The notes under the pieces were generated by a model. That model was not told the DNA's origin. It did no database searches and was given only the letters and a program-made list of their open reading frames with translations. Positions 16,958 through 24,526 of a stretch of DNA of 64,000 bases are shown here, in pieces. The translations under genes and the position numbers were made by a program. Each line of letters opens with the position of its first letter. Positions within the stretch are counted from its first letter, which is position 1. The stretch is from JBLWXV01 sp048267245 (lineage in GTDB: Bacteria > Bdellovibrionota > Bacteriovoracia > Bacteriovoracales > Bacteriovoracaceae). The stretch covers positions 1,240,001 through 1,304,000 of the forward strand of contig JBLWXV010000002.1 of the NCBI GenBank assembly GCA_048267245.1, in the 5' to 3' direction.

Positions 16958-19371
16958 ATTCTGACTCCTTTGGGAGTTTTATTCTTCATCATGGTAATGG
17001 TGAGGAGAAAAGAGCTTAAGGAACTCAATGGCATAAAAATAGCGGCGGCCAAGGGAGAAATGAGTCCAAGGCATGCGGCCGATATTGTGGCCGTATTGTA
17101 GAGAGCGCTGTAGCCAATATTGGCCTTGACGGTCTTTGAAGTCTGAAGCCCGATCTTGATGAGCTCTGCAATGGGGGCAAGGCCAGGGCGAAGCGAGTAC
17201 ACATCACTTGAGCGAATACTCGCATCGGCACTTCCCTTTACGGCGACACCCACAAATGCGGCCTTTAGCGCGTAGGCATCGTTTACACCGTCGCCAACCA
17301 TCATTACTTGCCCAAGGCTTGTGAGGATGCGAACTTTGTCACCTGGTAGAAGTTCTGAATGAATATTGCCTAGAGGAAGCGGAAGATTCTTAGTCTGCTC
17401 GCGCACAATCTCTTCTTGATCACCTGAGAGTAGGTGAAGGCTTAGGCCTGATTGAGCGATATTTGTCATCGCTTCTTTAACGCCGTTTCTGAGTCGATCA
17501 CTTAGAGTAAAGATCGCTATCGCTTCATCATTTCTTATGAGGGCAATTTTCTTATCCTTTCCACTTTGAGCGATTCCTTTAGCACTTAATTCGTAATGAT
17601 CTCCAAAGATGACTCCACTGACCCCAAGTCCGGGGCGCTCTTGTCTGGCCTCGACTTGTAATTCAAAGTCAATGACCTCTGGAGCGAGTGCTTCACAGAG
17701 ACTAATGCCAATGGGGTGGAGACTATTTTTTTCAAGAGCAAAGACGATATCTGCAAGAGCAATTTCACTTTCTTTTAAGTGCTCAACACTTGTGAGCACC
17801 ATCTTTCCCTCGGTGAGAGTGCCGGTCTTATCAAAGGCAATGCCGCGAAGATGCATGATCTTCTCTAGTGTGAGTTCATCTTTAACAAGTAGGCCGTGAG
17901 CACTGGCCTTTTTAAGACCAAGACTAAAGGCGAGGGGAATGGAAAGTCCTAGAGCGCAGGGACAGGTAATAACAAGTAGAGATAGTGCGCGGTCCATGCC
18001 CTCTTGCCAATTTCCGCCGATACCAAAACCAACAAAGAGGGTGAGAGCGAGGGTTGGCACTAAAAAAGTTAGGACGCGCGAAATGCGGGTACTAAGAGTT
18101 GTTATCTGGGCCCCCGACTTTGGAAGGTCTCTTAGTTCGGCGAGCATTTGGCCGATTTTTGTTTCACTTCCAACTTTTGTTGCCGAAATGATAATTTCAT
18201 CATCTAGATTAATTGCCCCGCGCTCAATTTGTGAGCCAGGTCCTACTTGTATGGGAGTGGTCTCTCCAGTGAGAAGGGCGTAGTGAAGACTGGTGTGACC
18301 ACTAATAATTTTTGCATCGGCAGGAATCACACTTCCAGGAGCGACACAAATGTAGTCATCAACTCTTAGAGTTTGTGCATGTCTGGGCGTGAAGCTAAGA
18401 TCCTCGCCTCTTCTGACTTGATAAACTCCCTCGCCAATAAATGAATTTATCTCACTTGCATCTAGACCCTTTTGAGTGAGTTTAGACAGGGCATAGCGAG
18501 AAAAGAGTACGAGGAAAACAAGTGTAGTTAAAGTGTCAAAGTAATTGTCAGGGTTACCTGTGACGACATTATAGAGACTCGCCAAACCACCAAAGAGCAA
18601 GCCGATTGAAATGGGAATATCAATCGATATTTGTTTCGCGGCCAGAGCGGCCAGGGCCGAGCGATAAAATGGTAGAGCACAATAAGTAAGAGCTGGTAGT
18701 GCAAGAAAAGAAGTTGTGAGCCCAAAACTATGTGCGATGGTGCCGGTGGCCCCTGTATAAAGGCCAGCATTATAGACCATAATATTGCCGGCGCAAAAGG
18801 CCGCAAGACCTATGCGCACAAGTGTGGCGCGATCTTCTCTTTTTTTAAGTTCAATTGCCTCTGATTCATCTTTGATTGGGTGAGGGCGGTGGCCCAATTT
18901 TGCGATGAGTGTGGCGACTTGAGAAAAAGAGACTACTTCACTATCAATCACCACGTTTAAGTGAGATGGGCCCAGGTCAAGCTTCGCGCTCTTAACCCCT
19001 TGCATGAGATCGGGAAGTTTTTCAAGTAGCCACAGACAAGCCAGACAGTGAATGCCCTCAATATAGAAAGTCATTCTCACTCTTCCCTCTCCAGCTTCTG
19101 TTGCATATTCGCTGAGAAAGTCCGCCTGATCAATATAGCTATACTGAGCGCTAGGAAGCATCGCTGGCATAGCCTCACCAAAGCGTGGGCCATCTTGAAC
19201 TAGGCGGTAGTAGGAGTCTGAGAGCCCGCTTTCTTTTAGAAAGCTATAGACACTTTGACAGCCGAGGCAGCAAAAAACTTCATTTGTACCACCTTTAATT
19301 GGGGCAATACACTCACCCCCACAATGGGTACAATGAAGATCCTCTGATGTGTTTTTTGCTACCTCAATCAA
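16954..19371 (-). CDS. ccoI: Copper-transporting P1B-type ATPase CcoI (FixI)
   Basis: An 805-residue P-type ATPase. It has an N-terminal Cys-rich metal region (CTHCGGEC, then FCCLGC) typical of CcoI/FixI. A heavy-metal-associated motif GIHCLACLW is followed by membrane helices, the ion-path CPC in VITCPCALG, the phosphorylation motif DKTGTLTEG, and the hinge GDGVNDAYAL. It exports copper for assembly of the cbb3 binuclear centre. The best start is TTG 19371, three bases after the usp stop, with AAGG about 9 bases upstream. It is the first cco gene after usp in the operon. Confidence 0.93.
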   Translation of the reverse strand: MIEVAKNTSEDLHCTHCGGECIAPIKGGTNEVFCCLGCQSVYSFLKESGLSDSYYRLVQDGPRFGEAMPAMLPSAQYSYIDQADFLSEYATEAGEGRVRMTFYIEGIHCLACLWLLEKLPDLMQGVKSAKLDLGPSHLNVVIDSEVVSFSQVATLIAKLGHRPHPIKDESEAIELKKREDRATLVRIGLAAFCAGNIMVYNAGLYTGATGTIAHSFGLTTSFLALPALTYCALPFYRSALAALAAKQISIDIPISIGLLFGGLASLYNVVTGNPDNYFDTLTTLVFLVLFSRYALSKLTQKGLDASEINSFIGEGVYQVRRGEDLSFTPRHAQTLRVDDYICVAPGSVIPADAKIISGHTSLHYALLTGETTPIQVGPGSQIERGAINLDDEIIISATKVGSETKIGQMLAELRDLPKSGAQITTLSTRISRVLTFLVPTLALTLFVGFGIGGNWQEGMDRALSLLVITCPCALGLSIPLAFSLGLKKASAHGLLVKDELTLEKIMHLRGIAFDKTGTLTEGKMVLTSVEHLKESEIALADIVFALEKNSLHPIGISLCEALAPEVIDFELQVEARQERPGLGVSGVIFGDHYELSAKGIAQSGKDKKIALIRNDEAIAIFTLSDRLRNGVKEAMTNIAQSGLSLHLLSGDQEEIVREQTKNLPLPLGNIHSELLPGDKVRILTSLGQVMMVGDGVNDAYALKAAFVGVAVKGSADASIRSSDVYSLRPGLAPIAELIKIGLQTSKTVKANIGYSALYNTATISAACLGLISPLAAAIFMPLSSLSSFLLTITMMKNKTPKGVRI

Positions 19372-19373
19372 CT

Positions 19374-19844
19374 CTATGCCTTATGGTGATCTCTAGTCAC
19401 GTAGATGTCACAGGGGGAGAACTTCATCATGTATTCAGCAAAGGAGCTGTGAAAGAGACCTTTAATTCCGTGCGAGCCTCTAGTGGCAATGACGGCCAGG
19501 TCGGCCTTCTTCTCCTCTAGAAATTCAACGACTTTATGTTTGGGTGTAGTACTAAAAAGACAGTGCAGTTGAACCTTTTCCCCATATTCCTTGCCAACTA
19601 GTTCAAAGGCCATATTTCTAAGGACTGCTTTTGTGGCCTCTTCTATCTCTGGATATTTGTCCTCGGTTGGAAACACAAATGGGGCAAATTCAGAGGTGTA
19701 AACCTGAATTTCAAAGCAGTGAACAATGTGGAGGTTGCTCTTACTGAGATCAAAGAGTCCTTTGAGCGCACTCAAGTTTTTAATTGATTCTTCATCAAGT
19801 CCCGCACACAGCACGATTTCTTGTTTGTTTAATACTTGTTTCAT
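19374..19844 (-). CDS. UspA-family universal stress protein
   Basis: A 156-residue single-domain Usp. It has an N-terminal beta strand (EIVLCAGLDEES) and a C-terminal ADLAVIATRGSHGIKGLFHSSFAEYMM with the nucleotide-binding G-x2-G-x9-(S/T) pattern, so ATP binding is likely. A C-terminal beta strand (CDIYVTRD) completes the fold. It is the first gene of the transcription unit that continues into ccoI-S-NO-Q-P-G. Usp proteins are frequently under FNR/ANR-type control in anaerobic or low-oxygen responses, which agrees with the palindromic promoter upstream. GAGG lies 5 bases before ATG 19844. Confidence 0.88.
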   Translation of the reverse strand: MKQVLNKQEIVLCAGLDEESIKNLSALKGLFDLSKSNLHIVHCFEIQVYTSEFAPFVFPTEDKYPEIEEATKAVLRNMAFELVGKEYGEKVQLHCLFSTTPKHKVVEFLEEKKADLAVIATRGSHGIKGLFHSSFAEYMMKFSPCDIYVTRDHHKA

Positions 19845-19860
19845 TTTGACCTCTGTAGTT

Positions 19861-19907
19861 AATGTAGCGCTTTTATGATTTCCAAAAGATGACGGTAATC
19901 ATCTTTT
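19861..19907 (-). promoter_or_regulatory. Class II FNR-like promoter of the usp-cco operon
   Basis: The palindrome AAAAGATGA-N6-TCATCTTTT (19884-19907) contains TGAC-N4-ATCA, close to the FNR half-sites TTGAT/ATCAA. Its centre is 29.5 bases from the first base of a TACATT -10-like element (19866-19861), the class II activator distance. This would place the transcript start near 19854, ten bases before ATG 19844. The fnr and cNMP-gene promoters have the same geometry. Confidence 0.6.
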
Positions 19908-19959
19908 GCTAGGATAATTAGCATCGTCTGATAGGAAAATATAAAGCTGTGAACATAGC

Positions 19960-20328
19960 TTAGGCGCTTTGGAGGAGATTTTCAAAAGCTGATTTGAGAC
20001 CTGGCAATTGACCGTTTAAAATTTCTTTAATAGTTGACAAGTCTAGGAAGACAACAGTTGTCTTAGGCAGTGCCTCAGCGGCAAAGGGTAGTGCAGTGTG
20101 CTCAATTAATTGGCTGAGTCCGAGTATTTGACCTGGGTTAATTTTACTTCTTAGTCTCTTGTTCTTTGTGAGGTGAAGTTCACCTTCAAGCACAAGATAG
20201 GCGACAATCGGGGTTTGACCTTCGTAGAAGAGCTGACTGTGGTGATTGTAGGTGTATGGCTTTGACAGAGAAATGATTCTCTCTATATCGCTCTGGCAAA
20301 GTGTTGGCCCATTTAATCCATCCTTCAT
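19960..20328 (-). CDS. Stand-alone cyclic-nucleotide-binding-fold protein (no DNA-binding domain)
   Basis: A 122-residue protein consisting only of a cNMP-type beta-roll: FYEGQTPIVAYLVLEGELHL, followed by KINPGQILGLSQL. It ends before any helix-turn-helix, so it cannot act as a Crp-type regulator by itself. It lies between fnr and the usp-cco operon on the same strand, and its promoter carries an FNR-like box. ATG 20328 has no Shine-Dalgarno sequence and coincides with the predicted transcript start, suggesting a leaderless mRNA. Possible roles are partner or inhibitor of the full-length regulator, or a separate sensor (inference). Confidence 0.7.
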   Translation of the reverse strand: MKDGLNGPTLCQSDIERIISLSKPYTYNHHSQLFYEGQTPIVAYLVLEGELHLTKNKRLRSKINPGQILGLSQLIEHTALPFAAEALPKTTVVFLDLSTIKEILNGQLPGLKSAFENLLQSA

Positions 20329-20334
20329 AAAGCC

Positions 20335-20376
20335 AATATAACTTGTGAAGCCGAAGGCTTCTCTAATCTAGATCAG
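20335..20376 (-). promoter_or_regulatory. Class II FNR-like promoter of the cNMP-domain gene
   Basis: The box reads, on the minus strand, CTGAT-CTAG-ATTAG (20376-20363), one base short of a perfect palindrome. Twenty-two bases later comes TATATT (20340-20335). The predicted +1 is base 20328, the A of the start codon. A small inverted repeat GAAGCC/GGCTTC lies in the spacer between box and -10. Confidence 0.65.
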
Positions 20377-20401
20377 CTTTTTTGAAGTTTTTTACCAGCG
20401 C

Positions 20402-21127
20402 CTAATAAGGAGCGTTGGCCCATTCGATGAGCTCGGACTCATTGGTGATAAAGAGAGTCTTGCCCTCTTGATCAATTAGACCGGCTTCTTTGAACTCACT
20501 AATAAAGCGAATGAGCGTTTCATTGGCGGTTCCAATCATGGTGGCCATTTCTTCGCGCGTGAGCTTTAGAGTAATTTTAATGCGCCCATCGGCTTGCTTT
20601 TGACCATGGCTCTCTTTGAGTAGGAGTAGAAGCTCTGCCAGGCGCTCGCGCACATTCTTTTGGTGAAAGCTCGTGACTTTACTCTCGGCCGCGCCCATGT
20701 CGCGACTGAGCTTGGCGATCACTGAGAGCGCCACTTCAGGCTGCTCTTCAATGGCCTTCATAATAAATTTCTTGTCGAGAAAGCACACAGTGGAGTCTTC
20801 AAGAGCTGTCGCTGTGGCCGAGTAGTGCTGATCTGAAAACATTGAGCGGTGACCGAGGATATCGCCTCCAGAGCAAATTCTCACAATCGACTCTTTGCCG
20901 TCACTTCCTACTTTGGTCACCTTTATATTTCCACTGCTAATGCAGTAGAGACCATAGGGATGATTACCCTGAACAAAGAGGGTTTGACCGCGCTTAAATG
21001 TATTGGTTACCTTGTGATCATCAACGTTCTTGAGCTCGAGTTGCTCGAGATTACAGAAGATCCCATCTCCACGAGAAGGGCAGTTCTCACAAGATAAATT
21101 TCCTTTTGCACGAGCAGCGTTGGCCAT
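20402..21127 (-). CDS. fnr: FNR-type Crp/Fnr transcriptional regulator with N-terminal Cys cluster
   Basis: A 241-residue Crp/Fnr protein. N-terminal Cys residues C13, C16 and C25 (SCENCPSR, then IFC) and a later Cys in STVCFLDKKF match the four-Cys layout of oxygen-sensing [4Fe-4S] FNR proteins, although the spacing (x2, x8) differs from E. coli. Next come a cNMP-like beta-roll, a dimer helix and the HTH LTREEMATMIGTANETLIRF, whose E-x3-R matches residues that read TGA/TCA half-sites. AAGGA 7 bases before ATG 21127 decides the start against the longer frame from 21160. It is probably the oxygen-responsive activator of the neighbouring usp-cco operon and of itself (inference). Confidence 0.88.
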   Translation of the reverse strand: MANAARAKGNLSCENCPSRGDGIFCNLEQLELKNVDDHKVTNTFKRGQTLFVQGNHPYGLYCISSGNIKVTKVGSDGKESIVRICSGGDILGHRSMFSDQHYSATATALEDSTVCFLDKKFIMKAIEEQPEVALSVIAKLSRDMGAAESKVTSFHQKNVRERLAELLLLLKESHGQKQADGRIKITLKLTREEMATMIGTANETLIRFISEFKEAGLIDQEGKTLFITNESELIEWANAPY

Positions 21128-21171
21128 GGCCTTTCCTTTTACGAGGGCGGTGAAAGTCACATCACATCTCT

Positions 21172-21213
21172 AATCTACCATAAAATAACAAGGAAATAAC
21201 TGATCTAGATCAG
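21172..21213 (-). promoter_or_regulatory. Class II FNR-like promoter of fnr (autoregulation)
   Basis: A perfect palindrome CTGATCTAGATCAG (21200-21213) fits the FNR box TTGAT-N4-ATCAA except for the outermost bases. On the minus strand it is followed after 22 bases by TAGATT (21177-21172), in the same register as the cNMP-gene and usp promoters. This implies autoregulation of fnr. Confidence 0.65.
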
Positions 21214-21253
21214 GAATCGTTTAAGTCGGACAAGACCATAATTTTTATTGAAA

Positions 21254-24200
21254 CTACTGACACGCTCGTCTGAGTGAGGCGACGGCGTCGTCCATGATCT
21301 TAGAGAGTTCTTCTGGAGCAAAGTGCCCTTTATCGATGTGGTCAAGTAAGCGCTGACGAGTAGCGCTAGGCACCTCTGCTAGCGCCTTCATAAAGTCGTC
21401 GGAGATTCCAGAGTTCTTTGAGAGTGTGGCCGCGAGATCAATTCTTCCGCTAGCAGCGGGACGTCTGGAGATTTCACTTCTAAGCCCTGCGAGCTCGTCT
21501 ATCGCCGAATCTACGGGTTTAATGACCTCAACTGTCTCCACTGGCTTTATAACCGCCGGAGGATTGTCTCTAACGACTGTGAGGGACTTTGAGCGCTCAA
21601 TAGGTGCTATGACTTCTGGTTTGACCGATTCAGCGCGAAGAGCAAGAGCATTATCGACCGGCTTTACTACCTCATCTGGCACCACCGCTGGAAGATTTCG
21701 GGTGCTGCGAGCGCCGACACCCTGGTCGAGCACAGCTGGCAGATTTGGAGTCACTGAATCTACAACCTCTGGCCTAAGAACTGGCGGTTCATAGATCGTG
21801 ACATCGGTTGACGTCCTGGTTGCTTTGACAGGTTTAACTTCGTCCACAGCGCTCACTGGCACAATGTCAGTAGAAGTAGGGCGAATGGCCGGAAGATTCT
21901 CCGCCGCTCTCACAGGGGAAATCTCATCGACCACTGCGGGAAGATTTGGAGTTACTGATTGTGCGGTATTCACTTCACTTGCTTTGAGGACCTGTGGCTC
22001 GTAGAGAGTTACTTCAGTTCCGGGCGTTACTGGCCTAATCTCATCGACACTGGAGATGGGGACTTCATCTATCGCCGAGGCGATGGGCTTTTCTGGGATG
22101 ACTCTAGCCACTGCAGCGTCTTGTGCACCAGAGACAGCGTCAATTGCTTTTGTCGCGGCCACATCTATTTCTGGAGTCACCACATTGCCGCGTCCAACTA
22201 TGGGAACGTCGGCTACCGTGCTTGGAATTTCTCTCGCCTTAACTGCTGTCACAAGACTCTTCGTTGCGGCGAGATCAGCAGCAAAGAAGGTTGCTTCAAT
22301 GGCCATATCGGCCCCGGCATCCATTACTTTGCTTTTAGCATCGAGATATTGCTTATAGTCGCTCCAGCCAGCTGCCAACATGGCATTTTGAGTTGAGAGC
22401 TCACCCATGCGGCGATTGAGCTTTATCGCCGCATCAGTCATCGTCATGGCCCCACCAGCGAGAATCATTCCCGTTCCCACTGCGGTTCCAAGTACGGGAA
22501 CAAATTGTGCCGCGGTTCCAAGAACGGCGAGACCAATCCCTAAGCCTTGCAATAGTGTAAAGCCGGTTTCTTGATTGGGCGGATCTTTTCTGAGCATATA
22601 GCAGTAAGCACCCTGCATCTGCATGATCTTCTCTCTCGCCTGGGGACCTTCGGTCTTAGCGATTCTGTCAGTGACCTTGGCAAAGAGGTCTGGAAAGTGG
22701 TGCAGGTGATCGATTTCACCCTTACAAAGGTTGACCGCCGACTCAGTAAGTCCTCTTATATGTTCTTTGGTTTTTTCTTCGCCAAGGGTTTTAATAGATG
22801 AATCATTTTGAGCGGCCGCGGCCACTTGCTTAACCATTGCATCTTGTTCTTGGAGAAAACTTGCCGCTGCTTCGTGAGGATTTTCGGGATTTTTTGCAAT
22901 CGCTTCTTTCACCCCGTTTACTAACTCACCCGCCTTATCAACAGATGAGAGTTTTTGGGCAAAATCACTTTGAGCTGGCTGATAGTTAAACCAGTCAAAG
23001 ATTGAATTGTCGTTGACCGTTGTAAAGAGCATGGGATCTTTCTTGTAGAGCTGGGCTATAGGAGACATTAATTGTCCCTCTCGAATAGATCCGGCCTTTT
23101 CAATTTCGCTCTTTCTTTCGGAGAAATTTTGGCAAATAGGATCGTCGCGATCTAAGGCGGTGCCATCTACGTAGCGGCCAAGGCACTTAGCTTGATGTTC
23201 ATTTGAAAGTTTGAGAATCTCGCTTTCTGTCTCTGCTTTGCCTACATCTCTCAATTGAAGGAGGGCGGCAGAGAAAATAGCATTCTTCACATTACTGTAA
23301 TAGAAGGGGGTCTGATAGTCGTTGCCAGCACTGGCCTGGGCATCTTCCTCGGCGACCTTCTCTCCAAGTAGGACTTGAACTTCTTTTGAACTAGGAAGCG
23401 CCTTGTCCCCACCTGCATTATCGTTCACACAGCTCTGAAGGTCCCCTAGGAGCTTATCGTCCTCGTCGTCTTCCAGCCCTGGATGAACAGAGGCGTAGGC
23501 ACTTCTGGTTTCAATGATTTGTTTCATTGATTCGTTAGCGAGTTCCTTTTCAAGCAGGTCCTGCCCTTTTTGATAATTAAATCTTTCCACATCGAGATAG
23601 TTGTCAACTAGGTTGCCAACAGTAATCACAAAGGGAGTTTGATTGGGGTCATCACAAGTCGTTTCATAGATCTTCTCTGAGCTATCGACTTCTCCCATAT
23701 ACTCTTTGTAACTCTCAGTTCCAACAGAGGGGAAGTTAGAGCAATAAGGAGGTAAGCTTTTTTCAACATCCTCGTCAGCTCTAGAGAAACTATCGTTGAT
23801 GCCAGCAAATTGGTAGGTCGAGAAGTCTTTTAGGTCGTTAACGTAGTCTGGGTTGGCGAGGTAGAACTCTTTTGTCTGCTTGTTAAGTTCAGAGAGCATC
23901 TTGTCGCCTTGCTCTTGGGCTTCGGTTGCAAGCTTGGCCTGTTCAGCAGCATCACAGCCAAAGAGTCCAGAGAAGAAGCCACATCCACCCTTTAAACTTT
24001 CAGTTTTTAAATCGTGCCTGCCATACTCGCGAGCAAGCTTAGAGAGATTCTCATCCCCAGAAGTATGGGCCAAGTGAAAGAGGCGCTTTTTCTCATTCTG
24101 AGTGAGATCGGCCGTCTTCATTTCATCGCTACCAAAGATGATTTGGTTATTGCGATTAATCTTGTAGAGAGTACCCGCTTCACCTTGCATGGTCATGACA

Positions 24201-24334
24201 TCCATTGTGGGTGGCATGATATTGCGCGCTTGTGCCACTGGAGAGTGGACAATGAGCATACTCAAGCACATCTGCGCAGTCAGAAGAATTCGCAATGAAT
24301 GTGAGAGGCGCTGGCGCGCTTTAGGGTGATTCAT
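21254..24334 (-). CDS. Large exported protein with Val/Pro-rich degenerate repeats, function unknown
   Basis: About 1026 residues. The N-terminus is signal-peptide-like (SLRILLTAQMCLSMLIV, then AQA). Residues about 60-590 are a helical, Cys-containing region (GGCGFFSGLFGCD; paired Cys elsewhere). A hydrophobic Gly/Ala stretch (LLQGLGIGLAVLGTAAQFVP) near 610-640 could insert in a membrane. From about 720 to 960 the protein is a degenerate repeat tract with recurring PNLPAV, VDE(I/V), VKPV and YEPPVL units. The C-terminal 65 residues form a compact helical end (DDFMKALAEVPSATRQRLLD). ATG 24334 is preferred over TTG 24337. No family recognised; the layout of export signal, repeats and small terminal domain resembles surface or effector proteins (inference). 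Confidence 0.75.
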   Translation of the reverse strand: MNHPKARQRLSHSLRILLTAQMCLSMLIVHSPVAQARNIMPPTMDVMTMQGEAGTLYKINRNNQIIFGSDEMKTADLTQNEKKRLFHLAHTSGDENLSKLAREYGRHDLKTESLKGGCGFFSGLFGCDAAEQAKLATEAQEQGDKMLSELNKQTKEFYLANPDYVNDLKDFSTYQFAGINDSFSRADEDVEKSLPPYCSNFPSVGTESYKEYMGEVDSSEKIYETTCDDPNQTPFVITVGNLVDNYLDVERFNYQKGQDLLEKELANESMKQIIETRSAYASVHPGLEDDEDDKLLGDLQSCVNDNAGGDKALPSSKEVQVLLGEKVAEEDAQASAGNDYQTPFYYSNVKNAIFSAALLQLRDVGKAETESEILKLSNEHQAKCLGRYVDGTALDRDDPICQNFSERKSEIEKAGSIREGQLMSPIAQLYKKDPMLFTTVNDNSIFDWFNYQPAQSDFAQKLSSVDKAGELVNGVKEAIAKNPENPHEAAASFLQEQDAMVKQVAAAAQNDSSIKTLGEEKTKEHIRGLTESAVNLCKGEIDHLHHFPDLFAKVTDRIAKTEGPQAREKIMQMQGAYCYMLRKDPPNQETGFTLLQGLGIGLAVLGTAAQFVPVLGTAVGTGMILAGGAMTMTDAAIKLNRRMGELSTQNAMLAAGWSDYKQYLDAKSKVMDAGADMAIEATFFAADLAATKSLVTAVKAREIPSTVADVPIVGRGNVVTPEIDVAATKAIDAVSGAQDAAVARVIPEKPIASAIDEVPISSVDEIRPVTPGTEVTLYEPQVLKASEVNTAQSVTPNLPAVVDEISPVRAAENLPAIRPTSTDIVPVSAVDEVKPVKATRTSTDVTIYEPPVLRPEVVDSVTPNLPAVLDQGVGARSTRNLPAVVPDEVVKPVDNALALRAESVKPEVIAPIERSKSLTVVRDNPPAVIKPVETVEVIKPVDSAIDELAGLRSEISRRPAASGRIDLAATLSKNSGISDDFMKALAEVPSATRQRLLDHIDKGHFAPEELSKIMDDAVASLRRACQ

Positions 24335-24526
24335 CAACTACTTTTCGTCCCATCGGAGTCAATTCTTGAGTTATATTGTAGAATTAATCTTGACCAAAGC
24401 AGCTATGTTTTCCTGATTTCGGCTGGTTAGGTCCTCTTGAGCGGGCTAAGAGCGCCAAATTCTTGGGCCAGATTCCACATCATTTGATATATCCGAGATC
24501 TTTCAGAATTTAATTTGGAGTAGAAT

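Noticed and set aside
21672..21683. 12-base match (TCATCTGGCACC) to the end of the palindromic element
   Set aside because: It lies inside the coding repeat tract of the 1026-residue protein without a second arm, so I take it as coincidence.
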